DNA from: Drosophila miranda
Lineage: Eukaryota; Arthropoda; Insecta; Diptera; Drosophilidae
NCBI RefSeq assembly: GCF_003369915.1
Contig: NW_022881625.1
Location: 7,192,001-7,256,000, forward strand
DNA length: 64,000 nucleotides
Direction: 5' to 3'
This document shows positions 34,163 through 46,093 of the stretch, piece after piece; within the stretch, counting starts at the first letter, position 1; each line of letters opens with the position of its first letter. Below the pieces are notes generated by a model. It was given only the letters and a program-made list of their open reading frames with translations, did no database searches and had not been told where the DNA came from. The position numbers and the translations under genes were made by a program.

Positions 34163-34939
34163 CGAGGGGAACGTTGTGAGTTGCTGCGGACACCGCAACT
34201 CTACGGTTATACCCGATACTAAGTCAGTATGGCTCTCCTCCGGCAGACGCCGCTTATATTAAACGACACGACAAAGAGTGCGTGCGAGAGAGACAGAAAA
34301 TCAGTCTGAGCGTGACGTCGGGCGCTGCGTAGCCAGTGCAAATTGATTTGTTCCTTTTGGCTATAAAAATTATTTGATCTGGTCCAGATTCAGCAATCTG
34401 ATAGATAAGGTCGTTATCTATGATTCTGCGTTTTTAGTTTTCTCAAATGTGCAATATTGTGGATGCAACAGATTTTCGTCCTTTGTGGGGGCGGAAGGGG
34501 GTGGGGCGAAATTCTGAGATATACGTTTTACAGTGAGATCTAACAGAAGTGCGGATACCAAATTTGGTTACTCTAGCCTTAATAGTCTCTGAGATTTGTG
34601 GATGCCCCAGATTTTCGTCCTTTGTGGGGGCGGAAGTGGGCGGGGCGAAGTTTTGAAATATTTTTGTAGCAGTGACATATCACAGAAGTCTGGATCCAAA
34701 ACATCGTTGCTCTAGCTCTTATAGTCTTTGAGCACTAGGCGCTGAAGGGACGGACAGACGGACGGACGGACAGACGGACAGATGGACAGACAGACATGGC
34801 TCAATCGACTCAGCTATTGAGGCTGATCAAGAATATATATACTTTATGGGGTCGGAAACGATTCCTTCTGGACGTTACACACATCCACTTTTACCACAAA
34901 TCTAATATACCCCAATACTCATTTTGAGTATCGGGTATA
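34163..34939 (-). mobile_element. DINE-1/Helentron-like element
   Basis: From CGAGGGGAACG behind the feo A-tract to TCGGGTATA at 34939. The GAGAGAGAC motif is present at about 34286-34302, and the GACG/GACA tract at about 34748-34795. The spacer between this element and the P450 flank is missing; the junction base is the same as next to inverted copy 1. Confidence 0.85.
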
Positions 34940-35156
34940 AAAAATATGGCAAATGTTTACAATTATTACTGTTTGGCATTCGCACGCTCCCGCGAACGTG
35001 TTTTGGCACTCTCTCTCTCTCTTGTTCTGTTTGTGCTCTGTTATCGGTCAGCTCTTTTTGCAACAAAGCTCTCGCAGGCTTTTCAAATAGCTAGCTAATG
35101 GAATGATTTAGCAGTATAGCTCTGGCAGTGAATGAATTAAGTTCCTAACAAGCAAA

Positions 35157-37026
35157 ATGTTGAAAGTGCGCAGCGGTCTATCTATAATTCAGGCGCAAAA
35201 AGCAGCCCTCTCTGTCAGCAGTCCGCTGGTAAATATATAGTATACATATAGATCCGATATCACAGTGATATACGTTTTTAAATCTCTTGTAGCGTTGGCA
35301 GACCACAGCAGCTGTAGCAGAGCCCAGAAATGATGCAGAGTGGCTACAAGCTCGTCCCTTTGATCAGATTCCTAGTAAAACTTTTCTGTCTACTGTTCGG
35401 AATTTTATGCCTGGAGGAAAATATAGCAAACTGGACATTGTGAAATTGTTCAAAGCTTTGCAAGACGACTATGGAAACATATTATATTTACCAGGTATGA
35501 TGGGAGGTACGTCATACCTGATGACTCACAATCCCAAGGACTTCGAGGAAGTGTTCCGGAACGAAGGAGTGTGGCCGCATCGGCCTGGCAGCGATACTCT
35601 TCGCTATCATCGGAAGACTCATAGAAAGAATTTTTTCCAGGGAGTGGAGGGAGCTTTACCCACACAAGAAAAAACCTGGAGCGACTTTCGATCGGCTGTA
35701 AATCCTGTCCTAATGCAGCCGACGAACGTGCGGCTTTACTATAAGAAGATGTCCCAAGTGAACCAGGAGTTTGTGCAACGGTGCGTATGACTGATAATAA
35801 ATCCCTGTTTACGCTCAAGTATGTTCTCCCCCCTTCACAGTATTAAAGCACTCCGTGATATTGATACCCAGGAAGCTCCAGATGATTTCTTAAACGTTAT
35901 AAATCGGTGGACCCTCGAGTCAGTCTCTGTGGTGGCTCTGGACAAGCAGTTGGGACTGCTCAAAGAGTCGGGCGATAACGACCAGGCTGTGTTACTTTTC
36001 AAGTACCAGGACGATTTTTTTGAATTAACAGCCGATCTGGAGATTAAGCCCTCCATCTGGCGTTACGTTAAAACACCCAAGCTAATGAAGCTAATGAAGT
36101 CCCTAGATGGCGTTCAAGAAATACCTTCAGCGTATATAGACGAAGCTATAGAGCGTCTAGAGAAAGAGGCCAAGGAGGGTGTTGTCCGCCCTGAGAGCGA
36201 GCAGAGTGTACTGGAAAAGCTGCTCAAGATCGACAAAAAGGTGGCGACGGTTATGGCCATGGACATGCTAATGGCCGGAGTGGATACCGTACGTAGTCTG
36301 TTGTTCTCATACTTACCCTTATCTCATACATCCTTTTTTTCTAGACCTCAAGTACCTTTACAGCGGCCTTGCTGTGCCTTGCCAAGAATTCGGAGAAGCA
36401 GGCCGTACTCCGAGAAGAGGTGATGAAGGTTCTACCCGAGAAGGACTCCGAATTCACTGAGGCATCGATGAAGAACGTTCCCTATCTACGTGCCTGCATC
36501 AAAGAGTCACAACGGATCTATCCTTTGGTCATCGGCAATGGCCGATTTCTCAACCGGGACAGCGTTTTGAGCGGATACCAAGTGCCAGCTGGTACCTGTG
36601 TGTCGATGGTTCCCCTGAGCTTGCTATCAAGCGAGGAGCACTTCCCCAAGGCTGCTGAGTTCCTGCCAGAACGTTGGATTCGTAACGCCACAGACTCCAA
36701 CGGGCAATGCCCGGCAAATGACTTGAAGCTGAAGAATCCGTTTGTGTTCTTGCCCTTCGGATTTGGACCCCGGATGTGCGTTGGAAAGCGCATCGTGGAC
36801 ATGGAGCTCGAGCTGGGCTCGACTCATTCGGAACTTTAGCATCGAGTTCAATCATCCCACGGAGAACGCTTTCCGCTCCTCCCTGATCAATTTGCCCAAC
36901 AGTAAACACATTTCTCATCCTAAATTATCTTTACAACTGGAAAACCTTGAAGGAACTTATTTGCAATATAAAGTAGGTGTTTTTTTGGCCGCACGTCAAT
37001 CAGATTCAACTTGTTTTGTGCTTTGA
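35157..37026 (+). pseudogene. P450 copy 5, frameshift behind the haem loop
   Basis: Exons 35157-35228, 35293-35780, 35841-36288 and 36345-37026. Everything up to the haem loop [12 protein letters not shown] is open, but 5 bp (atcgc) are missing near 36819, so the frame ends at 36839 and the last helices are lost. Shares RKNFF and QPTNV in exon 2 with inverted copy 1. Unique changes include KYQDDFF and PSAYID. Of the broken copies this is one of the least damaged. Confidence 0.9.
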
Positions 37027-37201
37027 GGCATGAGGCAAATCAAGCACACAAAATTTTCATTGTGCAATTTGTGCCAACACGAGAGGCGTCACTTATCTGT
37101 GCGGAGGCATTTTCCTTGAGCAACACATTGTGCAATCGAAATCCTGCACACATCACATAAATTCCTTCCATTCGCGAATACAAGACCCATTCCTATTGGC
37201 T

Positions 37202-39322
37202 ATGGTTGACCCAACCTCCATCAAGGGAGAGATCCTTGAGATGACTGGCGAGCATGTGGAGCAGCTCCATTCAATGTGGTCCCTCATGTTCGAGCCGAAG
37301 ACATGCGAGGACTTTCTGCACAAACTCAAGGCGCACGCGGATAATTTCTATACGGATCTGCTGACCGAGTCGCGGGAGAAGCAGGCGGCCATCCTGGATG
37401 ACATAGCCGCACTCCGAGCCGAGGCCAGCGACCTCACCCGACTCCTCCATGAGACGGTGGACATTGGTCAGAGGCCCGACGATGTGCCACTGATCATATG
37501 GCAGCTGAAGCTGGACAAAAGCATTGAGCATCTGCGCAAGGAGCTCTCGAAACGTCGGGCGGAGATCAGGGAGCTGCTGCTCCAGCAGGAGCAGCTCTGC
37601 GAAGAGCTGGGCGCACTGCCGCTCCCTCTACTGGCGGACCCGCTGCCCCTGCCCGATGAGATGGACGGCTTTCGCGACCATCTCGACAACCTGCACTCTC
37701 AGCGCGCAGTGCGCCAGACGGAGCTGGACCAGCTGCGCAAGGCCATCAAGCATGACATGAAGATGCTCGAGCTGATGCCCCAGACCGATGCAGAGGATCG
37801 CCTACTGAACGATCTGAGCCACAATCTAACACCAGAGACACTAGAGCGGCTGCGGCAGATGCGCAACAGTTATGCCGAGCAGATCCAGGAGCTGCGCTCC
37901 AAAATCCATGACATGCGCGAGAAGATCTACGTGCTGTGGGATCGCCTCCAGGAGACGGACGAGAGCGCCATGCGACGAGTGCGCGAGTGCACCGAGAATA
38001 CGCAGCGCACCTATGACATCCTCCATTCGGAGCTGCAGCGCTGCCAGGCACTGCGCAGCCAGAACCTCAAGACGTTCATCGAGCAGCTGCGCGTCGAGAT
38101 AAGCAAGTGGTGGGATCTAACGCTCAAGAGCCAGCAGGAGCGCAAGCGTTTCTCCAACTACTACAATAAGTATTACAACGAAGACCTGTTAAAGCTGCAC
38201 GAGCTGGAGCTGGATGATCTGAAGAGCTTCTACACGTGCAACAAGGAGATTTTCGATCTGTACGAGAGCCGTGCAGAACTTTGGTCCCGCATGCAGGCTC
38301 TAGAGGCAAAGGCCAACGAGCCGAATCGTTTCAACAATCGTGGCGGCCAGTTCCTTAAAGAGGAAAAGGAACGCAAGGCCATCACCTTGAAGCTGCCCAA
38401 GATTGAGCAGCAGATCACTGAACTGGTGCACGCCTATGAGGTGCAATCGCATGGCCCGTTTCTGGTTTATGGCGAGAAGATACTGGAGCTGATGGCTCGC
38501 GAATGGGAGAACTATCGGCAGGCCAAGCAGAGCTCGGCCCGCTAGAAGGCCCCGCCCACCACGAGGACGGGCAGCAGCAGCAAATTGATGATGCCACCGC
38601 CGACTGCCGGTTCAACGGCCCCTCGCACGCCCCGAACTTTGAAGAACATGTCCTCAATGTCGACCTCGACAATGTCGTTGCGCAAGACCCCAACAATCCA
38701 GCTGATCACTCCCAATATGACCAAGAGCACTGGGAATCTGCACAAGCGACTGAATCCATCAGCAGCCGCCAGCTCTTCGGAGTATCGGACTCCCAACGCC
38801 AAGCGCAGCCTCATGAGCTCTCTGAATTCGATACGCCCGTCGCCGTCTACCGCACAGCGGCTGGCCAACAGCCAGCTGAAGGCGTCCAAGTCGCCACTAA
38901 AGCGGGTCCGCGTCCTGGACAACATATTGCGTCGCAGCGGGGGATTGGGCAGACGCAGCATTGGCACACGCTCGAGCAAGAAGCCACGCACAAAATCAGC
39001 GGTGCCGGATACAAGATCGCCCAGCGATTCCGAGTATATGACCGATGAGACCACTGAAAATGACCGCGAAGCCGGGATCTCCTATGAAGAATTGGTGCCC
39101 ACGAGTCGCTCCTCAGTGCTGCCCGTCGGCGGGGCTCAGCAGCAGCGCAATCGCGTGGCTGTGCCACGAATTCGCCATGTCCTCGTAAACCACAATTCGG
39201 TGGCGTCGGCCGCCAACACACCGTCAAAGCAGGCGGTCAATCAGGAGAAGAGGCCTCGATTTGGCAATCAATTGAAGCTCCCATCGCCACGTGAAAGTCG
39301 CATGTGGCCGAATCCACGATGA
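37202..39322 (+). pseudogene. feo: feo copy 5 with one nonsense codon
   Basis: Full length as in copy 6 (706 codons from ATG 37202), but AAG became TAG at 38543-38545, directly after the microtubule-binding block, in the basic linker. The frame behind the stop is open to 39322. A truncated protein of 447 residues would keep the coiled coils and spectrin-like region and lose the Ser/Arg/Pro-rich tail, which in PRC1 proteins carries regulatory and localisation signals. Confidence 0.85.
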
Positions 39323-39712
39323 GATTATTGGAATTTTTATTTGCGTTTTATGTTTGATTTCTTTTTTTGTACCTTTATCTGTTTATCTCTGTTTCATTTA
39401 TTTTCGATGTTGGCCCAATAAAAATTAAATTACCTTCAAGAAGGATAACCGAAAAAAAAAAAAAAAAATAACAAGATATAAAAAAGCGATAAAGACTAGC
39501 TTGTATATATTATTTTCAGGCCCAAAACTTTCGGCAGTCTACCGACCATTCCATGCCCAATAAATTAAATTTGGCCAAAAAATCTGATGCCATAATTATG
39601 GCGATATATTTGTTTCATTTCATTGAGAGTCAGATCAATCATAATACTATATTCCTAAATATTCCGTAGAAGGTATAACATAGTCGATCAAATAGCAGTC
39701 TATATTAAAAAA
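39323..39712 (+). other. feo copy 5 3'UTR, A-tract and AT-rich spacer
   Basis: The 3'UTR, AATAAA near 39416, an A-run near 39453-39468, then directly the spacer beginning taacaag without DINE-1. It is thus the empty form of the insertion site used in units 3 and 6. No gene seen. Confidence 0.7.
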
Positions 39713-40815
39713 CGAGGGGGAACGTTGTGAGTTGCTGCGGACACCGCAACTCTACGGTTATACCCGATACTAAGTCAGTATGGCTCTCCTCCGGCAGACG
39801 CCGCTAATATTAAACGATACGACAAAGAGTGCGTGCGAGAGAGACAGAAAATCAGTCTGAGCGTGACGTCGGGCGCTGCGTAGCCACTGCAAATTGATTT
39901 ATTGCTATTGGCTATAAAAATGATCTGATCTGATCCAGATTCAGCAATCTGATAGATATGGTCATTATCTATGATTCTGCGTTTTTAGTTTTCTCGAATG
40001 TGCAATATTGTGGATGCAACAGATTTTCGTTCTTTGTGGGGGCGGAAGGGGGTGGGCGAAATTTTGAGATACACTTCTAACAGAAGTGCGGATACCAAAT
40101 TTGGTTACTCTAGCCTGAATAGTCTCTGAGATTTTTGAATATCCCCAGATTTTCGTCCTTTGCGGGGGCGGAAGGGGGTGTGGCGAAATTTTGAAACAAA
40201 CTCGTCTCGGTCCGATATATTAGGTGTGTGGATACCAAATTTGGTTGCTCTAGCTTTTATAGTCTCTGAGATCTAGGCGCTAATGTTTTATTCTAAGCAA
40301 AGCCGCCTATGCTACGTGTGTGTTAGAGAGAGACAGGGCGAGAAAAATGAAATTGTTTTCTTGATGCTGGCTATAATAATAATACGATCCAATTCAGCTT
40401 CCGCAGTCTTAAAGATATGGTCATTCTCTACAATTCTACGTTTTTGGTTTTCTTATATCTTTAAAATTGTGGATGCCACAGATTTTCGTTCTTTGTGGGG
40501 CAGTGGGCGGGGCGAAGTTTTGAAATATTTTTGTAGCAGTGACATATCACAGAAGTCTGGATCCAAAACATCGTTGCTCAAGCTCTTATAGTCTTTGAGC
40601 ACTAGGCGCTGAAGGGGACGGACAGACGGACAGACGGACGGACGGACAGACGGACAGACGGACAGACAGACAGGGCCCAATCGACTCGGCTATTGATGCT
40701 GATCAAGAATATATGTACTTTATGGGGTCGGAAACGATTCCTTCTGGACGTTACACACATCCACTTTTACCACAAATCTAATATACCCCAATACTCATTT
40801 TGAGTATCGGGTATA
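39713..40815 (-). mobile_element. DINE-1/Helentron-like element at a second site
   Basis: Full-length-like element from CGAGGGGGAACG to GGGTATA at 40815, inserted between tatattaaaaaa and aatatggcaaatg; the empty site is seen before copies 3 and 4. No target duplication. It shows the GACG/GACA tract near 40619-40670. Confidence 0.85.
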
Positions 40816-40999
40816 AATATGGCAAATGTTTACAATTATTTCTGTTTGGCACTCTCTCTCTCTCTTGTTCTGTTTGTGCTCTGGTATCGGTCAGCTCTTT
40901 TTGCAACAAAGCTCTCGCAGGCCTTTCAAATAGCTAGCTAATGGAATGATTTAGCAGTATAGCTCTGGCAGTGAATGAATTAAGTTCCTAACAAGCAAA
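40816..40999 (+). promoter_or_regulatory. 5' flank of P450 copy 6, shortened
   Basis: Same flank as other copies, but the GCTCCCGCGAACGTG block is deleted while the CT tract (about 40851-40865) is kept. Confidence 0.45.
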
Positions 41000-42869
41000 A
41001 TGTTGAAAGTGCGCAGCGGTCTATCTATAATTCAGGCGCAAAAAGCAGCCCTCTCTGTCAGCAGTCCGCTGGTAAATATATAGTATACATATAGATCCGA
41101 TATCACAGTGATATACGTTTTTTAATTTCTTGTAGCGTTGGCAGACCACAGCAGCTGTAGCAGAGCCCAGAAATGATGCAGAGTGGCTACAAGCTCGTCC
41201 CTTTGATCAGATTCCTAGTACAACTTTTCTGTCTACTGTTCGGAATTTTATGCCTGGAGGAAAATATAGAAAACTGGACATTGTGAAATTGTTCAAAGCT
41301 TTGCAAGACGACTATGGAAACATATTATATTTACCAGGTATGATGGGAGGTACGTCATACCTGATGACTCACAATCCCAAGGACTTCGAGGTCGTGTTCC
41401 GGAACGAAGGAGTGTGGCCGCATCGGCCTGGCAGCGATACTCTTCGCTATCATCGGAAGACTCATAGAAAGGATTTCTTCCAGGGAGTGGAGGGAGCTTT
41501 ACCCACACAAGGAAAAACCTGGAGCGACTTTCGATCGGCTGTAAATCCTGTCCTAATGCAGCCGAAGAACGTGCGGCTTTACTATAAGAAGATGTCCCAA
41601 GTGAACCAGGAGTTTGTGCAACGGTGCGTATGACTGATAATAAATCCCTGTTTACGCTCAAGTATGTTCTCCCCACTTCACAGTATTAAAGCACTCCGTG
41701 ATATCGATGGAAGCTCCAGATTATTTCTTAAACGTTATAAATCGGTGGACCCTCGAGTCAGTCTCTGTGGTGGCTCTGGACAAGCAGTTGGGACTGCTCA
41801 AAGAGTCGGGCGATAACGACCAGGCTGTGTTACTTTTCAAGTACCTGGACGATTTTTTTGAATTAACCGCCGATCTGGAGATGAAGCCCTCCATCTGGCG
41901 TTACGTTAAAACACCCAAGCTAATGAAGCTAATGAAGTCCCTAGATGGCGTTCAAGAAATAACTTCAGCGTATGTAGACGGAGCTATAGAGCGTCTAGAG
42001 AAACAGGCCAAGGAGGGTGTTGTCCGCCCTGAGAGCGAGCAGAGTGTACTGGAAAAGCTGCTCAAGATCGACAAAAAGGTGGCGACGGTTATGGCCATGG
42101 ACATGCTAATGGCCGGAGTGGATACCGTACGTAGTCTGTTGTTCTCATACTTACCCTTATATCATACATCCTTTTTTTCCAGACCTCAAGTACCTTTACA
42201 GCGGCCTTGCTGTGCCTTGCCAAGAATCCGGAGAAGCAGGCCGTACTCCGACAAGAGGTGATGAAGGTTCTACCCGAGAAGGACTCCGAATTCACTGAGG
42301 CATCGATGAAGAACGTTCCCTATCTACGTGCCTGCATCAAAGAGTCACAACGGATCTATCCTTTGGTCATCGGCAATGGCCGATTTCTCAATCGGGACAG
42401 CGTTTTGAGCGGATACCAAGTGCCAGCTGGTGCCTGTGTGTCGATGGTTCCCCTGAGCTTGCTATCAAGCGAGGAGCACTTCCCCAAGGCTGCTGAGTTC
42501 CTGCCAGAACGTTGGATTCGTAACGCCACAGACTCCAACGGGCAATGCCCGGCAAATGACTTGAAGCTGAAGAATCCGTTTGTGTTCTTGCCCTTCCGAC
42601 TTGGACCCCGGATGTGCGTTGGAAAGCGCATCGTGGACATGGAGCTCGAGCTGGTCATCGCTCGACTCATTCGGAACTTTAGCATAGAGTTCAATCATCC
42701 CACGGAGAACGCTTTCCGCTCCTCCCTGATCAATTTGCCCAACAGTAAACACATTTCTCATCCTAAATTATCTTTACAACTGGAAAACCTTGAAGGAACT
42801 TATTTGCAATATAAAGTAGGTGTTTTTTTGGCCGCACGTCAATCAGAATCAACTTGTTTTGTGCTTTGA
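41000..42869 (+). pseudogene. P450 copy 6, 5-bp deletion in exon 3
   Basis: Exons 41000-41071, 41136-41623, 41684-42126 and 42183-42869. Exon 3 is 443 instead of 448 bp: accca is missing near 41710 (gatatcgatggaag), shifting the frame early in the gene. All splice borders are kept. The haem loop reads [10 protein letters not shown]. The stop-loss extension is present. Confidence 0.9.
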
Positions 42870-43044
42870 GGCATGAGGCAAATCAAGCACACAAAATTTT
42901 CATTGTGCAATTTGTGCCAACACGAGAGGCGTCACTTATCTGTGCGGAGGCATTTTCCTTGAGCAACACATTTTGCAGTCGAAATCCTGCACACATCACA
43001 TAAATTCCTTCCATTCGCGAAAACAAGACCCATTCCTATTGGCT

Positions 43045-45165
43045 ATGGTTGACCCAACCTCCATCAAGGGAGAGATCCTTGAGATGACTGGCGAGCATGT
43101 GGAGCAGCTCCATTCAATGTGGTCCCTCATGTTCGAGCCGAAGACATGCGAGGACTTTCTGCACAAACTCAAGGCGCACGCGGATAATTTCTATACGGAT
43201 CTTCTGACCGAGTCGCGGGAGAAGCAGGCGGCCATCCTGGATGACATAGCCGCACTCCGAGCCGAGGCCAGCGACCTCACCCAACTCCTCCATGAGACGG
43301 TGGACATTGGTCAGAGGCCCGACGATGTGCCACTGATCATATGGCAGCTGAAGCTGGACAAAAGCATTGAGCATCTGCGCGAGGAGCTCTCGAAACGTCG
43401 GGCGGAGATCGGGGAGCTGCTGCTCCAGCAGGAGCAGCTCTGCGAAGAGCTGGGCGCACTGCCGCTCCCTCTACTGGCGGACCCGCTGCCCCTGCCCGAT
43501 GAGATGGACGGCTTTCGCGACCATCTCGACAACCTGCGCTCTCAGCGCGCAGTACGTCAGACGGAGCTGGACCAGCTGCGCAAGGCCATCAAGCATGACA
43601 TGAAGATGCTCGAGCTCATGCCCCAGACCGATGCAGAGGATCGCCTACTGAACGATCTGAGCCACAATCTAACACCAGAGACACTAGAGCGGCTGCGGCA
43701 GATGCCCAACAGTTATGCCGAGCAGATCCAGGAGCTGCGCTCCAAAATCCATGACATGCGCGAGAAGATCTACGTGCTGTGGGATCGCCTCCAGGAGACG
43801 GACGAGAGCGCCATGCGACGAGTGCACGAGTGCACCGAGAATACGCAGCGCACCTATGACATCCTCCATTCGGAGCTGCAGCGCTGCCAGGCACTGCGCA
43901 GACAGAACCTCAAGACGTTCATCGAGCAGCTGCGCGTCGAGATAAGCAAGTGGTGGGATCTAACGCTCAAGAGCCAGCAGGAGCGCAAGCGTTTCTCCAA
44001 CTACTACAATAAGTATTACAACGAAGACCTGTTGGAGCTGCACGAGCTGGAGCTGGATGATCTGAAGAGCTTCTACACGTGCAACAAGGAGATTTTCGAT
44101 CTGTACGAGAGCCGTGCAGAACTTTGGTCCCGCATGCAGGCTCTAGAGGCAAAGGCCAACGAGCCGAATCGTTTCAACAATCGTGGCGGCCAGTTCCTTA
44201 AAGAGGAAAAGGAACGCAAGGCCATCACCTCGAAGCTGCCCAAGATTGAGCAGCAGATCACTGAACTAGTGCACGCCTATGAGGTGCAATCGCATGGCCC
44301 GTTTCTGGTTTATGGCGAGAACATACTGGAGCTGATGGCTGGCGAATGGGAGAACTATCAGCAGGCCAAGCAGAGCTCGGCCCGCAAGAAGGCCCCGCCC
44401 ACCACGAGGACGGGCAGCAGCAGCAAATTGATGATGCCACCGCCGACTGCCGGTTCAACGGCCCCTCGCACGCCCCGAACTTTGAAGAACATGTCCTCAA
44501 TGTCGACCTCGAAAATGTCGTTGCGCAAGACCCCAACAATCCAGCTGATCACTCCCAATATGACCAAGAGCACTGGGAATCTGCACAAGCGACTGAATCC
44601 ATCAGCAGCCGCCAGCTCTTCGGGGTATCGGACTCCCAACGCCAAGCGCAGCCTCATGAGCTCTCTGAATTCGATACGCCCGTCGCCGTCTACCGCACAG
44701 CGGCTGGCCAACAGCCAGCTGAAGGCGTCCAAGTCGCCACTAAAGCGGGTCCGCGTCCTGGACAACACATTGCGTCGCAGCGGGGGATTGGGCAGACGCA
44801 GCATTGGCACACGCTCGAACAAGAAGCCACGCACAAAATCAGCGGTGCCGGATACAAGATCGCCCAGCGATTCCGAGTATATGACTGATGAGACCACTGA
44901 AAATGACCGCGAAGCCGGGATCTCCTATGAAGAATTGGTGCCCACGAGTCGCTCCTCAGTGCTGCCCGTCGGCGGGGCTCAGCATCAGCGCAATCGCGTG
45001 GCTGTGCCACGAATTCGCCATGTCCTCGTAAACCACAATTCGGTGGCGTCGGCCGCCAACACACCGTCAAAGCAGGCGGTCAATCAGGAGGAGAGGCCTC
45101 GATTTGGCAATCAATTGAAGCTCCCATCGCCACGTGAAAGTCGCATGTGGCCGAATCCACGATGA
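43045..45165 (+). CDS. feo: Fascetto-like PRC1/MAP65 microtubule bundler, copy 6 (only fully intact copy)
   Basis: An uninterrupted 706-residue frame from ATG 43045 (first in-frame ATG; the frame is open 24 codons upstream but without ATG) to TGA 45163-45165. Residues about 75-330 are coiled coil, about 300-440 match the spectrin-like microtubule-binding domain, including KWWDLTLKSQQERKRF and the family block ANEPNRFNNRGGQFLKEEK near 371-389, and about 440-706 are a basic Ser/Thr/Pro/Arg-rich tail with many S/T-P sites for mitotic kinases. PRC1/Ase1/Feo proteins cross-link antiparallel microtubules in the spindle midzone and are needed for cytokinesis. Intronless and followed by a poly(A) remnant, so probably a retrocopy of feo or of its paralogue. 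Confidence 0.85.
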   Translation: MVDPTSIKGEILEMTGEHVEQLHSMWSLMFEPKTCEDFLHKLKAHADNFYTDLLTESREKQAAILDDIAALRAEASDLTQLLHETVDIGQRPDDVPLIIWQLKLDKSIEHLREELSKRRAEIGELLLQQEQLCEELGALPLPLLADPLPLPDEMDGFRDHLDNLRSQRAVRQTELDQLRKAIKHDMKMLELMPQTDAEDRLLNDLSHNLTPETLERLRQMPNSYAEQIQELRSKIHDMREKIYVLWDRLQETDESAMRRVHECTENTQRTYDILHSELQRCQALRRQNLKTFIEQLRVEISKWWDLTLKSQQERKRFSNYYNKYYNEDLLELHELELDDLKSFYTCNKEIFDLYESRAELWSRMQALEAKANEPNRFNNRGGQFLKEEKERKAITSKLPKIEQQITELVHAYEVQSHGPFLVYGENILELMAGEWENYQQAKQSSARKKAPPTTRTGSSSKLMMPPPTAGSTAPRTPRTLKNMSSMSTSKMSLRKTPTIQLITPNMTKSTGNLHKRLNPSAAASSSGYRTPNAKRSLMSSLNSIRPSPSTAQRLANSQLKASKSPLKRVRVLDNTLRRSGGLGRRSIGTRSNKKPRTKSAVPDTRSPSDSEYMTDETTENDREAGISYEELVPTSRSSVLPVGGAQHQRNRVAVPRIRHVLVNHNSVASAANTPSKQAVNQEERPRFGNQLKLPSPRESRMWPNPR

Positions 45166-45306
45166 GATTATTGGAATTTTTATTTGCGTTTTATGTTTGA
45201 TTTCATTTTTTGTACCTTTATCTGTTTATCTCTGTTTCATTTATTTTCGATGTTGGCCCAATAAAAATTAAATTACCTTCAAGAAGGACAACCGAACCAA
45301 AAAAAA
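45166..45306 (+). terminator. feo copy 6 3'UTR, AATAAA and A-tract
   Basis: AATAAA lies at about 45260-45265 and an A-run at 45299-45306. The intact gene therefore keeps its own polyadenylation signal, unlike copy 2, copy 4 and copy 7. Confidence 0.75.
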
Positions 45307-46093
45307 CGAGGGTCAACGTTGTGAGTTGCTGCGGACACCGCAACTCTACGGTTATACCCGATACTAAGTCAGTATGGCTCTCCTCCGGCAGACGCTGCTA
45401 ATATTAAACGACACGACAAAGAGTGCGTGCGAGAGAGACAGAAAATCAGTCTGAGCGTGACGTCGGTCGCTGCGTAGCCACTGCAAATTGATTTGTTCCT
45501 TTTGGCTATCAAAATGATCTGATCTGATCCAGATTCAGCAATCTGATAGATATGGTCATTATCTCTGATTCTGCGTTTTTAGTTTTCTCGAATGTGCAAT
45601 ATTGTGGATGCAACAGATTTTCGTCTTTTGTGTGGGCGGAAGGGGGTGGCGCGAAATTCTGAGATATACGTTTTATAGTGAGATCTAACAGAAGTGCGGA
45701 TACCAAATTTGGTTACTCTAGCCTTAATAGTCTCTGAGATTTGTGGATGCCCCAGATTTTCGTCCTTTGCGGGGGCGGAAGTGGGCGGGGCGAAGTTTTG
45801 AAATATTTTTGTAGCAGTGACATATCACAGAAGTCTGGATACAAAACATCGTTGCTCTAGCTCTTATAGTCTTTGAGCACTAGGCGCTGAAGGGGACGGA
45901 CGGACGGACGGACGGACGGACGGACGGACGGACAGACAGACAGACAGACAGGGCTCAATCGACTCGGCTATTGATGCTGATCAAGAATATATATACTTTA
46001 TGGGGTCGGAAACGATTCCTTCTGGACGTTACACACATCCACTTTTACCACAAATCTAATATACCCCAATACTAATTTTGAGTATCGGGTATA
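45307..46093 (-). mobile_element. DINE-1/Helentron-like element
   Basis: From CGAGGGTCAACG to GGGTATA at 46093, followed by taacaagat, where a LINE then begins. It has one of the longest GACG tracts in the window (about 45895-45950). Confidence 0.85.

Noticed and set aside
42973..43044. Start of feo 24 codons upstream (GTG or TTG)
   Set aside because: The extra frame has no ATG; the first in-frame ATG at 43045 is the plausible eukaryotic start, and the rest is probably leader.
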